Source: Chthoniobacter flavus Ellin428 (GTDB lineage: Bacteria; Verrucomicrobiota; Verrucomicrobiia; Chthoniobacterales; Chthoniobacteraceae). Taken from it: a stretch of 64,000 nt of DNA. Shown here piece by piece: positions 47,981 through 56,682 of the stretch (its first letter is position 1; each line of letters begins with the position of its first letter). Where the stretch lies: the NCBI RefSeq assembly GCF_000173075.1, contig NZ_ABVL01000004.1, forward strand, positions 310,001 through 374,000. Direction: 5' to 3'. The notes beneath the pieces were generated by a model. It had not been told where the DNA came from. It ran no database searches and saw nothing but the letters and a program-made list of their open reading frames with translations. The translations under genes were made by a program, and so were the position numbers.

Positions 47981-48098
47981 GCGTTTCGGAGTGCGGCGCC
48001 GCTGCGCCGCTTTTAGACAATAGCGTTCAATTCAGAGCGTGCGCCCTCATTGCCGGCACGTTCAAAAGCGGCGCAGCAGCGCCGCACTCCAAAACGCA
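47981..48098. repeat. Dispersed inverted repeat (GCGGCGC...CGCCGCTTTT arms)
   Basis: Left arm GCGTTTCGGAGTGCGGCGCC... (47981-48015) pairs with AAAAGCGGCGCAGCAGCGCC... (48063-48098) with two or three mismatches and a ~48-bp loop. The half-arm GCTGCTGCGCCGCTTTTT also occurs alone at 5702-5720. It lies in the 47848-48187 space between convergent genes; nothing else is seen there. Confidence 0.75.
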
Positions 48099-48187
48099 AG
48101 CGTCAGTCCGCCAGCCATTTCCAATTCGTTAAGTAGCGGTGATGGGCGAGACGAGCACGCCCATCGCCGTGGAATTCCTGGCAAAAC

Positions 48188-49945
48188 CTACAGCGTGGTG
48201 CTGGGTTCCGCGGAGTGCTCGGGCTCCGCCGCGGGCGCCGGGTGCTGCACCGTCGACATGGATTCCGGCGGCGGTTCGCAGGCCTCGATCGGTGCGGATG
48301 GCACTTCAATCGTCTCGGTAGAAACGGATTCCGACGAAATGGGTTCAGCCGGGACGGAAGCGTGGACTTCGGCGGAAGCGTCGGAATGCGCCTCGGACGA
48401 GGGTTCCGGTTCCGCTTCAGCGGCCAAATCGGGCTCAGATTCACCGGCTTCCGTGATGGAAGATTCATCCTCACCGCTCACCGCGCTTTCGCTCGAGACT
48501 GGTTTGGCCGCACCCGCCGGCGCATTCGCATTCTTATCGTGCGGTGCCAGCGGCAGTTCCAGCATGCCATTCGAGAATTCGATGACGTGACCGGAATGAA
48601 TCAAGTAGTGCAGGTCGCTGGCCAGTTGCTCCTTCCGCGCCGCGGCTTCCGGGGCGTCGTGCAGGTCGCCGAGAATTTTCACGGCCAGATCGGGGCGCTT
48701 GAGACGTGGCGTGGCTTCGACGGTCTTCAGGATCGACGAGATGCCATCGGAGAAAACCTGTCCGATCGGATGCCGCACCGGCTTCGTGGCAGAGACGTAG
48801 AGCACGCGCTTGCGGTGTTTGAAGAAGTGCAGCCCGGCTTCCATGAAGTAGGGGCGCAATCCATTGACGATCTGCTGCGGGAAGTGGCTTTCCTTTTCCC
48901 CACGCGGCGCGCACGGCGCCGGGCGACAAAGCGGTCCGCGGCTGAGCGGCTCGCCTGTCCGCTGCATTCCAGCGTCTGCCCCGCTCTTCACGATCTGCGG
49001 GAGGTAGTGTTTGCGGAAATGCTGTTCGGTGTCGAAGGCCGTCTTGAAGGTGACCGGCTCCGCTTCCTTGGTGGTGGTGAAGGTGGTGCTGGTGCGCGCC
49101 TGTTCCTTCCAGTCGGCGACAGCCTGTTCATCGCTCACGATTTCAATCTCGTACTGTTGGAATTCCGGGAACGGCATGCGGCGGCTGAAGCGCTCTTCAT
49201 AGAGCTTGCGCAGCGCAGGTTGATAGCCGTGGTAGTTCGTCGGTCCGAGCAGGGCGCCGGTGGTGCGGACCCGGGCGACATTGGAGAAATTGCCCTTGAT
49301 GGGTTCGCCTTGCACCGTTTCCTCGGTGTAATACTCGGTCTTCGCGCCGAAGAAGGCATTGCGCTCCACCGAAGCGCGATCGAAGGAGATCGGGCCATCG
49401 CCGATCTGGAAAAGCGGAACCGCCGGGTCGGAGGAGGTCACCCGCACGCGATGGCGCTCGGGACGCTCGAGGAAGAGCTTGCTGGTGCTGAAGACGGCGT
49501 AGGCTCGGCCGCTGGCCTTGATCTGCTTGGCGATGCCGCTGCCCGCATTCGGCTCCGGAATGAATTCGATCTTCAGCTGCGCTGGCGCCGGGCGCGGTGC
49601 CTCGCGGGGCGGGCGGGCGTCGTCGCGTGGGCCGTAGCCTTGGGGTTTGCCACCGGGGCGCCGTTCGGAACGGCCGTCGCGCGGCCGGTCTCCACCGGGA
49701 CGCGGTCCACGTCCGCGATTATCTCCGGGTCGATCGCTCCGCGGTCCGCGGCGGTCGTCATCCCGTCGCGGAGCACCGGGTCCGCGCCCTCCGGGGCGGG
49801 GGCCGCGAGGGCCGCGGTCGTCGCGCGAACGCGGGAAGCGGCCCTCCGCTTCGCCTTGATAATCGGCATAGCGATTGGTCGCTGGGGCTTCTTTGACCCA
49901 GTCAGGTAGAAATTTCAAATCGAGTTCCAGTGGCGAATCGCTCAT
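48188..49945 (-). CDS. RGG/RPR-rich protein with acidic tail, unknown function
   Basis: 585 residues in three parts. Residues ~30-120 are low complexity, rich in Arg/Gly/Pro/Asp (RGPRGPRPGGRGPG type), resembling RNA-binding disordered tails. Residues ~120-470 look globular (LKIEFIPEPNAGSGIAKQIKASGRAYAVF, FGAKTEYYTEETVQGEPIKGNFSNVAR, YHGYQPALRKLYEERFSRRM, FFKHRKRVLYVSATKPVRHPIG). Residues ~475-585 are a Ser/Glu/Pro-rich acidic tail. No known domain recognised in the core. The layout suggests an RNA- or nucleic-acid-associated protein (inference). Confidence 0.75.
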   Translation of the reverse strand: MSDSPLELDLKFLPDWVKEAPATNRYADYQGEAEGRFPRSRDDRGPRGPRPGGRGPGAPRRDDDRRGPRSDRPGDNRGRGPRPGGDRPRDGRSERRPGGKPQGYGPRDDARPPREAPRPAPAQLKIEFIPEPNAGSGIAKQIKASGRAYAVFSTSKLFLERPERHRVRVTSSDPAVPLFQIGDGPISFDRASVERNAFFGAKTEYYTEETVQGEPIKGNFSNVARVRTTGALLGPTNYHGYQPALRKLYEERFSRRMPFPEFQQYEIEIVSDEQAVADWKEQARTSTTFTTTKEAEPVTFKTAFDTEQHFRKHYLPQIVKSGADAGMQRTGEPLSRGPLCRPAPCAPRGEKESHFPQQIVNGLRPYFMEAGLHFFKHRKRVLYVSATKPVRHPIGQVFSDGISSILKTVEATPRLKRPDLAVKILGDLHDAPEAAARKEQLASDLHYLIHSGHVIEFSNGMLELPLAPHDKNANAPAGAAKPVSSESAVSGEDESSITEAGESEPDLAAEAEPEPSSEAHSDASAEVHASVPAEPISSESVSTETIEVPSAPIEACEPPPESMSTVQHPAPAAEPEHSAEPSTTL

Positions 49946-50106
49946 GTGGTCGTTACTTAACGGTGCCAGCGTATAGACGCCAGCGTTGATTTTTGACGAT
50001 TGAATTACGTCGGAAAAAAGTCGGAATTAGTTGTTGCCAATCCTCTGAGCCGTCCTTAAAGCATGCCCCGAATACAACCCAACCAACCGCAAGCACTATC
50101 CCTTTT

Positions 50107-50352
50107 ATGGCAGACAAAACGATCGAAGAAAAAGTGAAGGACATCATCGTCGAACAACTCGGCGTGAATCCTGAACAAGTCACCCCGAGCGCGTCTTTCA
50201 TCGAAGATCTCGGCGCCGATTCCCTGGATACTGTCGAGCTGGTCATGGCGTTCGAGGAGGAGTTCTCCGTGGAAGTGCCCGACGAGGACGCAGAAAAGCT
50301 CCAGACGGTCGGTGACGTGGTGAAATACATCGAGGAGAAAACCGCGAAGTAA
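50107..50352 (+). CDS. acpP: Acyl carrier protein
   Basis: 81 residues from ATG 50107. Carries growing fatty acids on 4'-phosphopantetheine attached to Ser in the motif [14 protein letters not shown]. Acidic, with the canonical four-helix text [16 protein letters not shown] and [29 protein letters not shown]. Standalone rather than beside other fab genes; a terminator follows. Confidence 0.97.
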   Translation: MADKTIEEKVKDIIVEQLGVNPEQVTPSASFIEDLGADSLDTVELVMAFEEEFSVEVPDEDAEKLQTVGDVVKYIEEKTAK

Positions 50353-50378
50353 TCATCGCAATAGTCGAATTCTTGAAG

Positions 50379-50418
50379 AAAAGGACACGGTCGCAAGCCG
50401 TGTCCTCTTTCTTTTTTA
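50379..50418 (+). terminator. Rho-independent terminator after acpP
   Basis: GGACACGG (50383-50390), a 7-nt loop, CCGTGTCC (50398-50405), then TCTTTCTTTTTT. It lies 30 bp after the acpP stop codon. Confidence 0.93.
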
Positions 50419-50509
50419 AGGAGAGACCTCGTGAAATCGCGAAGTTGCCCGGCCGGTTTCTTTAAACAAACGCGCAACTCTGTGTCGGGGCAGGGGTTCC
50501 TGTGCCACA

Positions 50510-50974
50510 ATGAAAAAGCATCTCGCTGTTCTCTCCCTTGCCGTGGCCAGTCTCTGCGCTGTGCCGTCCCTCCTCCGGGCGGATGATGCCGCCGTTCCAC
50601 CCAAGCCACCGGGCGGCGACAAAGCGCCCGCCGATAGCTCCAAGGCCCCTGCCGCTGGCAAAGGAGGCGGTGCCCGCATGACTCCTGAGGAGCGCCTGAA
50701 GCGCATGACCGAAGAGCTGGGCCTCTCGCAGGAGCAGCAGGACAAGATCAAGGCGATCTATGAAAAAGACGCCCCGCAGATGAAAGAACTCATGGCCAAG
50801 GGTCGCGAGAACCTGACGGACGACGACAAAGCCAAATTCCGCGAACTGATCAAAAACCAGATGGAAGAGATCGTCGCGGTGCTGACGCCCGACCAGAAGG
50901 CGAAATTCCAGGAGATGATGGAGAAGCGTCGCGCTGCCCGTGGCAACGGTAATGGCGCCGGGGCTCCGAAGTAG
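50510..50974 (+). CDS. Spy/CpxP-like periplasmic helical protein
   Basis: 154 residues with a signal peptide (~1-24, ending LLRA). A Pro/Ala/Gly linker is followed by an all-helical Lys/Glu-rich domain with LTxxQ-like motifs (LGLSQEQQDKIKAIYE and VLTPDQKAKFQEMMEKRRAA). Spy/CpxP proteins are envelope-stress chaperones; the role here is inferred from the motif pattern. Confidence 0.72.
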   Translation: MKKHLAVLSLAVASLCAVPSLLRADDAAVPPKPPGGDKAPADSSKAPAAGKGGGARMTPEERLKRMTEELGLSQEQQDKIKAIYEKDAPQMKELMAKGRENLTDDDKAKFRELIKNQMEEIVAVLTPDQKAKFQEMMEKRRAARGNGNGAGAPK

Positions 50975-50999
50975 GCCACGAAGCATCCATTGCCTTTAG

Positions 51000-51043
51000 C
51001 AACCGGGCGGTGTGTCACGGGACATGCCGCCCGGTTCTGCTTT
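51000..51043. terminator. Hairpin terminator at a convergent gene end
   Basis: AACCGGGCGG (51001-51010) pairs with CCGCCCGGTT (51027-51036), followed by CTGCTTTGG. It lies between the Spy-like gene and the convergent SprT-like gene; the T-run is weak. Confidence 0.6.
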
Positions 51044-51052
51044 GGTGAAACT

Positions 51053-51664
51053 CTACTTCGCCGGCCCGGGGACTTTTAAAAAGCGGAACCGCTCGTCGTA
51101 TTGCCCGCGATTGTGCCGGCGGCAACAATCGAGGCACGCCGTCTTGCGACCGAAAGGTCGCACGCGCTTGATCTCCTGAGTGCATGCGGGGCAGCGATAG
51201 AAATGCCGGGCGGCCAGTTCCCGGCGGGGCAGGGCGAGCGTATGGCAGCGCTTCTCATCGTGCAGGCCAAGATCGCGGCAGGCCTGCTGCCACTCGGGAC
51301 CGTGGGGATCGATGTGCCGGCGTCCCGCGCGATGATGCGCGAGCAAATGCGCGAGTTCGTGCCGCAGCGTGCGGTCCACTTCGACTTCACCAAATGCCCG
51401 GAGACGCGGGTTGAGCGTGATCAATGACTTCGACACCAGCGCCGTGCCCGCGGTGCTGCGCATGCGCGGATTCCAGCGCACGATCACCCGCTGCGAGAGC
51501 GTCGGGCAATCTACATCCCGTAATAATTCGCGGGCTTTGGCTTCCATCGCGGCATCACGGTTCGGTGTCGCTGGTAGCTCAGGTTGTTTTTCTAGGGGGA
51601 GAGGCTTCTTGTGCCGGGTCGAGATTAAACGGGTGAGATAGTCGAATTGGCGTCCAAGACTCAT
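51053..51664 (-). CDS. SprT-like zinc metalloprotease-fold protein
   Basis: 203 residues from ATG 51664, which overlaps the TGA of the cysteine desulfurase (ATGA). The zincin motif is HELAHLLAHH, with a further His in DPHGPEWQQACRDLG, and a C-terminal zinc ribbon (YRCPACTQEIKRVR ... CLDCCRRH). SprT-like proteins are related to the DNA-protein-crosslink protease Spartan. A one-base shift in the upstream gene makes the two look like one 602-residue fusion; the overlap geometry argues for separate genes. Confidence 0.8.
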   Translation of the reverse strand: MSLGRQFDYLTRLISTRHKKPLPLEKQPELPATPNRDAAMEAKARELLRDVDCPTLSQRVIVRWNPRMRSTAGTALVSKSLITLNPRLRAFGEVEVDRTLRHELAHLLAHHRAGRRHIDPHGPEWQQACRDLGLHDEKRCHTLALPRRELAARHFYRCPACTQEIKRVRPFGRKTACLDCCRRHNRGQYDERFRFLKVPGPAK

Positions 51665-52801
51665 GCGGTGGCAGTTTGCAGGCGGGAGAAGATCGCTGGC
51701 AGGCGGGCGATCGTAGTAGTGATTTCGTTTGTGGTGTTTTCCTTGCCGAGTGAAAAGCGAACGGTCGAGCGCGCGAGTTCCGGCGCCACACCCATGGCGC
51801 AGCAGCACGTGCGAGGGCATGATCGAGCCGACCATGCAGGCGGAGCCGCTCGAGGCGCAGATGCCTGCGAGATCGAGATTGATGAGCAACCCCTCGCCGT
51901 CGAGACCGGGGAAGCTCACGTTCAAAGTATTGGCGAGGCAGTGCTCGGGATCGCCGTTGCGCACCGCCGTCGGCAACGCCTCGCGAATGCCGTCCCAAAG
52001 CTGATCGCGCAGCGCCGCCTGCCGCGGACGTTCGCTCTCCATCGTGGCCAGCGCGAGTTCCGCCGCGCGCGTCATGCCGACGATCGCCGCGGTATTCTCC
52101 GTGCCGGGCCGGCGCTCGTTTTCATGCGAGCCGCCGTGTTGCAATCGTTCGATTGACAAGCCGGTGCGCAGATACAATGCGCCCGCACCCTTGGGGCCGT
52201 AAAACTTATGCGCGGCGAGTGAGAGTGCATCGAACTCGCGCGTATCGAGCGGTTCCTTGCCGAAAGATTGAATCGCGTCGCTGTGCAAAAGGACACCGCG
52301 CTCGCGGCAGATCGCGCTGATCTCGCGGATCGGCTGGGTGGTACCGGTTTCGTTGTTCGCCGTCATGATGGACACGAGCGTCGTCTCGGGCGTGATCGCA
52401 TCCGCCACGTCCTGCGGACGCACGCGACCACCCGCGTCGACCGGCAGCCACGTTATGCGAAAGCCTTCCTTCTTTTGCAAATGCTCACACGCGTGCAGCA
52501 CCGCGTGATGCTCGGTCGTGCAGGAAATCACATGCCTGCCGCGCGAGGCCTGCGCTCGCGCCAGACCGATCACCGCGAGATTATCCGCCTCCGTGCCGCC
52601 GCCGGTGAAAATGATTTCGTGCGGCTTCGCGCCGAGCAATCGTGCCAGACGATCACGCGCATCATCGATCGCCGCGCGCGCCTCGCGTCCCGCCGCATGA
52701 ATGCTCGATGGATTGCCAAAGTGTCGCTCGAGATACGGACGCATCTCCGCCAGCGCTTCGGGCGCGAGCGGTGTCGTTGCGTTGTAATCGAGATAGATCA
52801 T
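51661..52801 (-). pseudogene. Cysteine desulfurase (NifS/IscS family) with a one-base frameshift
   Basis: About 380 residues from ATG 52801 (MIYLDYNATTPLAPEAL). PLP-dependent release of sulfur from cysteine for Fe-S and other pathways. Motifs: ISCTTEHHAVLHACE, MTANNETGTTQP, HSDAIQSFG, PLP-Lys in LAAHKFYGPKGAG, active-site Cys in ASSGSACMVGS. After MPSHVLL the frame shifts near 51794-51808; removing one base restores MGVAPELARSTVRFSLGKEN, continuing to TGA at 51661. Length is 3n+1. Otherwise intact, so a sequence error or recent mutation. Confidence 0.88.
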
Positions 52802-52920
52802 GCGGAAATTTGCGGCGGGTTTCTTTATTCGTACCAAGCGCTGATGCAAGCAACCGAACAATTCACGGAAAATTTTCGTCCGCGACTTGCGTTTCCTTTA
52901 TTTTACGCGGCGTTTGCATC

Positions 52921-53406
52921 TCACTCCATCGCAGCCTCACGCCGGAAAATCTCCGTCGGGTTGGTAGCAAAGGCCGGCGACGCCACTGCGGAAAACCATT
53001 CGTCGAGTTTTCTGCAGCCGATCAAGTACGCCGGCATCGCCGCGATGAAGGGTTTCCAACCATCCATGTCCTCGTCCAATTCGAGGCAGCGACCGTCCTG
53101 AAATTCGATACTCAAGCAGATCAAATCGACCGCGAACAAGTCGCGCTTAAAAACGATGAGGCGCTCAATTTCAGACCACTTGATGTTTATCGGCCGGGGG
53201 TGCGAAATGCGGTGATTAACGATGCTGATCCGCTCAGCATCGAAGCGGATCGAATATCGTTTTTCATCATTCCTCTTTCGCGTTTCCATCCGGTCGGACA
53301 AGCGTTTGAAGAAAGGAATTCCCGCCCAGATTCCTAGGCGGAGCGCGAGACAGGCGCAAAACACGATGGCAATGGCGGTGGCCGCAATTAACCTCAGCAC
53401 GTCCAA
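52921..53406 (-). CDS. Hypothetical membrane-anchored protein
   Basis: 161 residues. N-terminal hydrophobic anchor (LRLIAATAIAIVFCACLALRL), then a cytoplasmic-looking beta-rich part (RYSIRFDAERISIVNHR, INIKWSEIERLIVFKRDLFAVDLICLSIEF) that resembles small PH-like domains, and DMDGWKPFIAAMPAYL near the end. No named family. It starts 16 bp from the serine acetyltransferase end, on the same strand. Confidence 0.6.
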   Translation of the reverse strand: MDVLRLIAATAIAIVFCACLALRLGIWAGIPFFKRLSDRMETRKRNDEKRYSIRFDAERISIVNHRISHPRPINIKWSEIERLIVFKRDLFAVDLICLSIEFQDGRCLELDEDMDGWKPFIAAMPAYLIGCRKLDEWFSAVASPAFATNPTEIFRREAAME

Positions 53407-53422
53407 GAAAATGGAGTGAGAA

Positions 53423-54331
53423 TCAAATCACCCAATCTCCGACAAATTCCGCCGCTTTCTTGTCCTTGTCGAAAATGCGGAGCTGATTCTCTTCGTAGAA
53501 GACGAGTGAGCGCGGCGGGACGCTGTGGGTGAGAAAGACATTCGCGCCGATCGTCGAACCTTCGCCGATCACGGTATCGCCGCCGATGATCGTCGTGCCG
53601 GCGTAGATGGTGACGTGATCCTCGACGGTGGGATGCCGTTTCTTGCCTTTCAGCGCCTGGCCGCCGGAGAGCGAGCGCGCGACGAGCGACACACCTTGAT
53701 ACATCTTCACGTGATGGCCGATGACCGAGGTCTCGCCGATGACCACGCCGGTGCCGTGGTCGATGAAGAAGTGCGACTTGATATGCGCGCCGGGATGAAT
53801 GTCGATGCCGGTGCGCGAGTGCGCCCACTCCGTCATCATGCGCGGGATGAGCGGAAGCTGGTGGCAATAGAGCAAGTGCGCGCAACGCTGGATGGCGATG
53901 GCCTCCAGGTAGGGATACGAGAGAATGATCTCATCGTAGCTCAAGGCCGCGGGATCACCGGAATACGCCGCTTCGATATCCGTCTGCAATTGCTGCCGAG
54001 CGAAGGGAAGCGTGTTCAGGAAATCGGCGACCATCGCTTCGGCGCGAGCTTTCGGGCATTCCGGTTCGCTGAGCCGCAGGCTCTTGCACACCTCCTCGCC
54101 CAGACGCTCGGCGATGGAGTAGATGCGGTGGCCGGTCACCCGGCGCAGGTCGCGCGAGTGGATCGGCTCCTGGTCGTGAAACCCGGGGAAGAGGAGCTGG
54201 AGCAAGTCTTCGCAGATCGTGGCCAGGGCGCGCTTCGAGGGCAGATTCGAGCCGTCGATATTGTTCATGCCCGCGCCCGCCTGGTAGGAGGCGAGGATTT
54301 TCTCGGTAATGCTGGCCAGGTCGTGATCCAT
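53423..54331 (-). CDS. cysE: Serine O-acetyltransferase, long form
   Basis: 302 residues from ATG 54331 (MDHDLASITEKIL). Acetylates serine for cysteine synthesis. A long helical N-terminus precedes a left-handed beta-helix of hexapeptide repeats (GIDIHPGAHIKSHFFIDHGTGVVIGETSVIGHHVKMYQGVSL, HPTVEDHVTIYAGTTIIGG). The catalytic Asp-His lies in FIDHGTGVV. The N-terminal extension matches the EpsC/plant-like long group. The cysteine desulfurase nearby uses the product amino acid. Confidence 0.9.
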   Translation of the reverse strand: MDHDLASITEKILASYQAGAGMNNIDGSNLPSKRALATICEDLLQLLFPGFHDQEPIHSRDLRRVTGHRIYSIAERLGEEVCKSLRLSEPECPKARAEAMVADFLNTLPFARQQLQTDIEAAYSGDPAALSYDEIILSYPYLEAIAIQRCAHLLYCHQLPLIPRMMTEWAHSRTGIDIHPGAHIKSHFFIDHGTGVVIGETSVIGHHVKMYQGVSLVARSLSGGQALKGKKRHPTVEDHVTIYAGTTIIGGDTVIGEGSTIGANVFLTHSVPPRSLVFYEENQLRIFDKDKKAAEFVGDWVI

Positions 54332-54587
54332 CGCTTTCTGAACTATCGCTCTTTGAATAAAGGCGCAATGCACGAGTCCAAGATGGTGTCCATTTGAACG
54401 CCCTCGTAATTCCCGTGCGACCACTTTTTCGCTGGCTTGCGATGAACGCAAGAAGCCACCCCTCCTTATGGCGCTGCCCTTTCTCTTTCGTGCATTTGCA
54501 GACGAAGACTTGAAAGTTGCTACAGAACCGGGCCACTATATCGGCGTGCCGAAGTCGAAAGCCTCTGCCCACCCCCCTAAAGAACAC

Positions 54588-55436
54588 ATGAATCTTACCG
54601 CCCCCCCTGTCCCTACGCGTTTCTCCGGTGCGAAGAAGTCGCCGGTCGATGAACACGTGGCGCATCGGTATACCGCACGGGGAGCGTGGATTTGTCATAC
54701 CGGTCGCGTGCGCCGGGTGAATGAAGATTCCCTGCTAGCCGGGAGCAAATTTTTTGGCGGCAGCACCGAAGCGCCGGCGAAGATCGACATCGCCACCGGG
54801 CCGTGGATCGTGGCGGTATCCGATGGCATTGGCGGCCATCGCGGCGGCGCCGAAGCCAGCAAGGAAGTTGTGGAAGCGCTGGCCCAATGCTCCCGCGTCA
54901 CGCCCGTTTCCGTGGCCGATACGTTGCGCAAGTTGAACCGGGATTTTTGTGAACGTGGCCAGACGGTGAGCGAACTTGCCGCCATGGGCGCCACGGTGGC
55001 CGGCATTGGTTGCGGAGGTCGCGGACTTTTCGCTTTCAACGTCGGTGACTCGCGGGTCTACCGGCAGGATGGCGAGAAGCTGGTGCAAATCACCCGCGAC
55101 GATTCCGAGGCCGAGGACCTCATCGATGTCGGTTTGCTCCAGCCCTACGACGGCCCGCGTCCCGGGTTTTTGCATGCGCTCACTCAGGCCATCGGTGGCC
55201 GCGAGGAAGTGATCGAGATTCACACGCATATCCATCAGCTCCATATCGAAGAGAAGGCCCGCTTCCTCATCTGCAGCGACGGGCTGACGGACATGCTGCA
55301 CAGCCCGGAGATCCTCGAGGTTCTCTGTGATGAGAAGCGCGCCGAACGTGCCGCGACATCGCTCTTCCAACGCGCGATGAACGCTGGCGGCGTGGATAAT
55401 ATTACGCTGGCAGTGGTAGAGATTGAGCGTTCTTAA
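54588..55436 (+). CDS. PP2C-family Ser/Thr protein phosphatase
   Basis: 282 residues from ATG 54588; the open frame extends to 54468 without homologous text. PP2C metal-binding motifs: RRVNEDSLL, AVSDGIGGHRGG, FNVGDSRVYRQ, ICSDGLTDML, and GGVDNITLAVV at the end. Such cytoplasmic enzymes often reverse Ser/Thr kinases like the one at 21701. Convergent with the phosphatase-haem fusion at 55544. Confidence 0.92.
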   Translation: MNLTAPPVPTRFSGAKKSPVDEHVAHRYTARGAWICHTGRVRRVNEDSLLAGSKFFGGSTEAPAKIDIATGPWIVAVSDGIGGHRGGAEASKEVVEALAQCSRVTPVSVADTLRKLNRDFCERGQTVSELAAMGATVAGIGCGGRGLFAFNVGDSRVYRQDGEKLVQITRDDSEAEDLIDVGLLQPYDGPRPGFLHALTQAIGGREEVIEIHTHIHQLHIEEKARFLICSDGLTDMLHSPEILEVLCDEKRAERAATSLFQRAMNAGGVDNITLAVVEIERS

Positions 55437-55532
55437 TCGTTAATCCTTGATCGTTAATCTTTAATCCCTCTTCGTTGCTTGGGGTTTGCGGAGAGATTAA
55501 CGATTAAGGATTAAAGAATAAGGATTAAGAGT
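55432..55532. repeat. Heptamer-array hairpin, site D
   Basis: Left arm is heptamers TTAATCG TTAATCC TTGATCG TTAATCT TTAATCC, overlapping the TAA stop of the PP2C gene. The right arm is GATTAACGATTAAGGATTAA and so on to 55532. It separates two convergent genes. Best preserved of the heptamer type. Confidence 0.85.
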
Positions 55533-55543
55533 CGCGCTGCTTC

Positions 55544-56449
55544 TCAATTCCGATGCGCCTTGTGACAGACGGCGCAAGCCTCCGTCACGTGTTGAAAGGC
55601 GGCGTCGCGTGTGGGGCCGTCCTGCGTCGCATCGGCTAGAACGGTACGCAAGGCATCCGCCGCTTTCTCACCTTCGGCCAGTTTCGCCAGGTAATCTTCG
55701 CCGCGCTGCTTCGTCTCCGGATCGCGCGCCAGTTCGCGGAAGAGTTCCCACATGAGGACCGCGGTTTGCGCGGGGGCCTCGCCGGGATGCCCGGGCACCT
55801 GGCTCCAGCCGGCCTTCTGCGCGGCCTTGAGCGCATCGCAGTGCTGGTCGATCGCCACCATCGTATCCACCATCGGCGGCGTCTTCGCGATCTCGGGAAA
55901 ATCGGCGCGCATGCCCGCCAGTTCTGCCGCGGCCGGTGGACGGAACGCCTTTACGTCCCGATACAGTCCCGCGTAATCCGGCGCCGTTCCCGCCTGGTGG
56001 AGAAAGTCGATCGCCTTCTCCTTGCTCCAGCCGTCGAGAGCCTCGCACACCACCGCGGCCGCAGTCGGCGCGCGGTGCTTTCCGTGGTGGCAATGCAAGT
56101 AGACCGGTCCTTCCGCTTCCGCGACCTGCACCGCTTTCGCGAGTTCCACGCCGCGCTTCTGCGGCAGGCCATCGTAACCGAAAGGCAGGTGCACGTAACG
56201 CATGCCATAGCGATGCGCGAGTGCGACGTTCGGCTTCGTCCCATCCACAGTCACGATCGTCTTGATCCCCAGCTTCGCCAGTTCGCGAAACCCTGCATCA
56301 TCCTCCGGCGCATTTCCGGAGTAGAGTTCCGTATCGAGCTTGAAGACATTGTGCAGCGCTTGCGTCTCCACCGGTTGCCCGGGATCGGCGGCGCAGGCGG
56401 ACACCGCGACACCGGCAATGAGAAGAAAAGCGACGAAGCGCGGGAACAT
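55544..56449 (-). CDS. Secreted dual-specificity phosphatase fused to a cytochrome c'-like haem domain
   Basis: 301 residues from ATG 56449, where a signal peptide starts (ends near SACA-AD). Residues ~30-160 form a cysteine-based phosphatase fold (NVFKLDTELYSGNAPEDDAGFRELAKLGIKTIVTVDG) with the signature VYLHCHHGKHRAPTAA: Cys-(x)5-Arg present, Asp/Glu donors not assigned. Residues ~185-301 are helical and end with TEACAVCHKAHRN, a CxxCHK haem site placed as in cytochrome c'/c556 four-helix bundles. Both parts would be in the periplasm, where c-type haem is attached. The fusion suggests redox- or gas-gated phosphatase activity (inference). Confidence 0.85.
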   Translation of the reverse strand: MFPRFVAFLLIAGVAVSACAADPGQPVETQALHNVFKLDTELYSGNAPEDDAGFRELAKLGIKTIVTVDGTKPNVALAHRYGMRYVHLPFGYDGLPQKRGVELAKAVQVAEAEGPVYLHCHHGKHRAPTAAAVVCEALDGWSKEKAIDFLHQAGTAPDYAGLYRDVKAFRPPAAAELAGMRADFPEIAKTPPMVDTMVAIDQHCDALKAAQKAGWSQVPGHPGEAPAQTAVLMWELFRELARDPETKQRGEDYLAKLAEGEKAADALRTVLADATQDGPTRDAAFQHVTEACAVCHKAHRN

Positions 56450-56682
56450 CGGGCGACTGTAGAATCGCCCCGTCGCCGTGCAAGCTCGCCTACTCTGGGT
56501 AAGCGGTCTCGCCAGAGGTAAATGACGATTGGTCAAAGGGTGAGCCGCGGCGCGGGTTCTGCTTTGCGGAGAGCGGCGTGTTCATATAATGCACGCTTCG
56601 TCGGGACCGGAAGTGGCCAGCCACTCCGGTCCGCGCTCTTTCGCAACGCAATGTTTAACCCAATTTTAATAGGAGTGCAGTC

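Noticed and set aside
48215..49909. 564-residue antisense frame across the RGG-rich gene
   Set aside because: Mirror of the Arg/Gly tract; the minus-strand frame has a globular core and signal-free start and is preferred.
51053..52861. True NifS-SprT fusion protein
   Set aside because: The desulfurase lacks its proper C-terminus in that frame, which is present one frame over and ends in an ATGA overlap; length is 3n+1.
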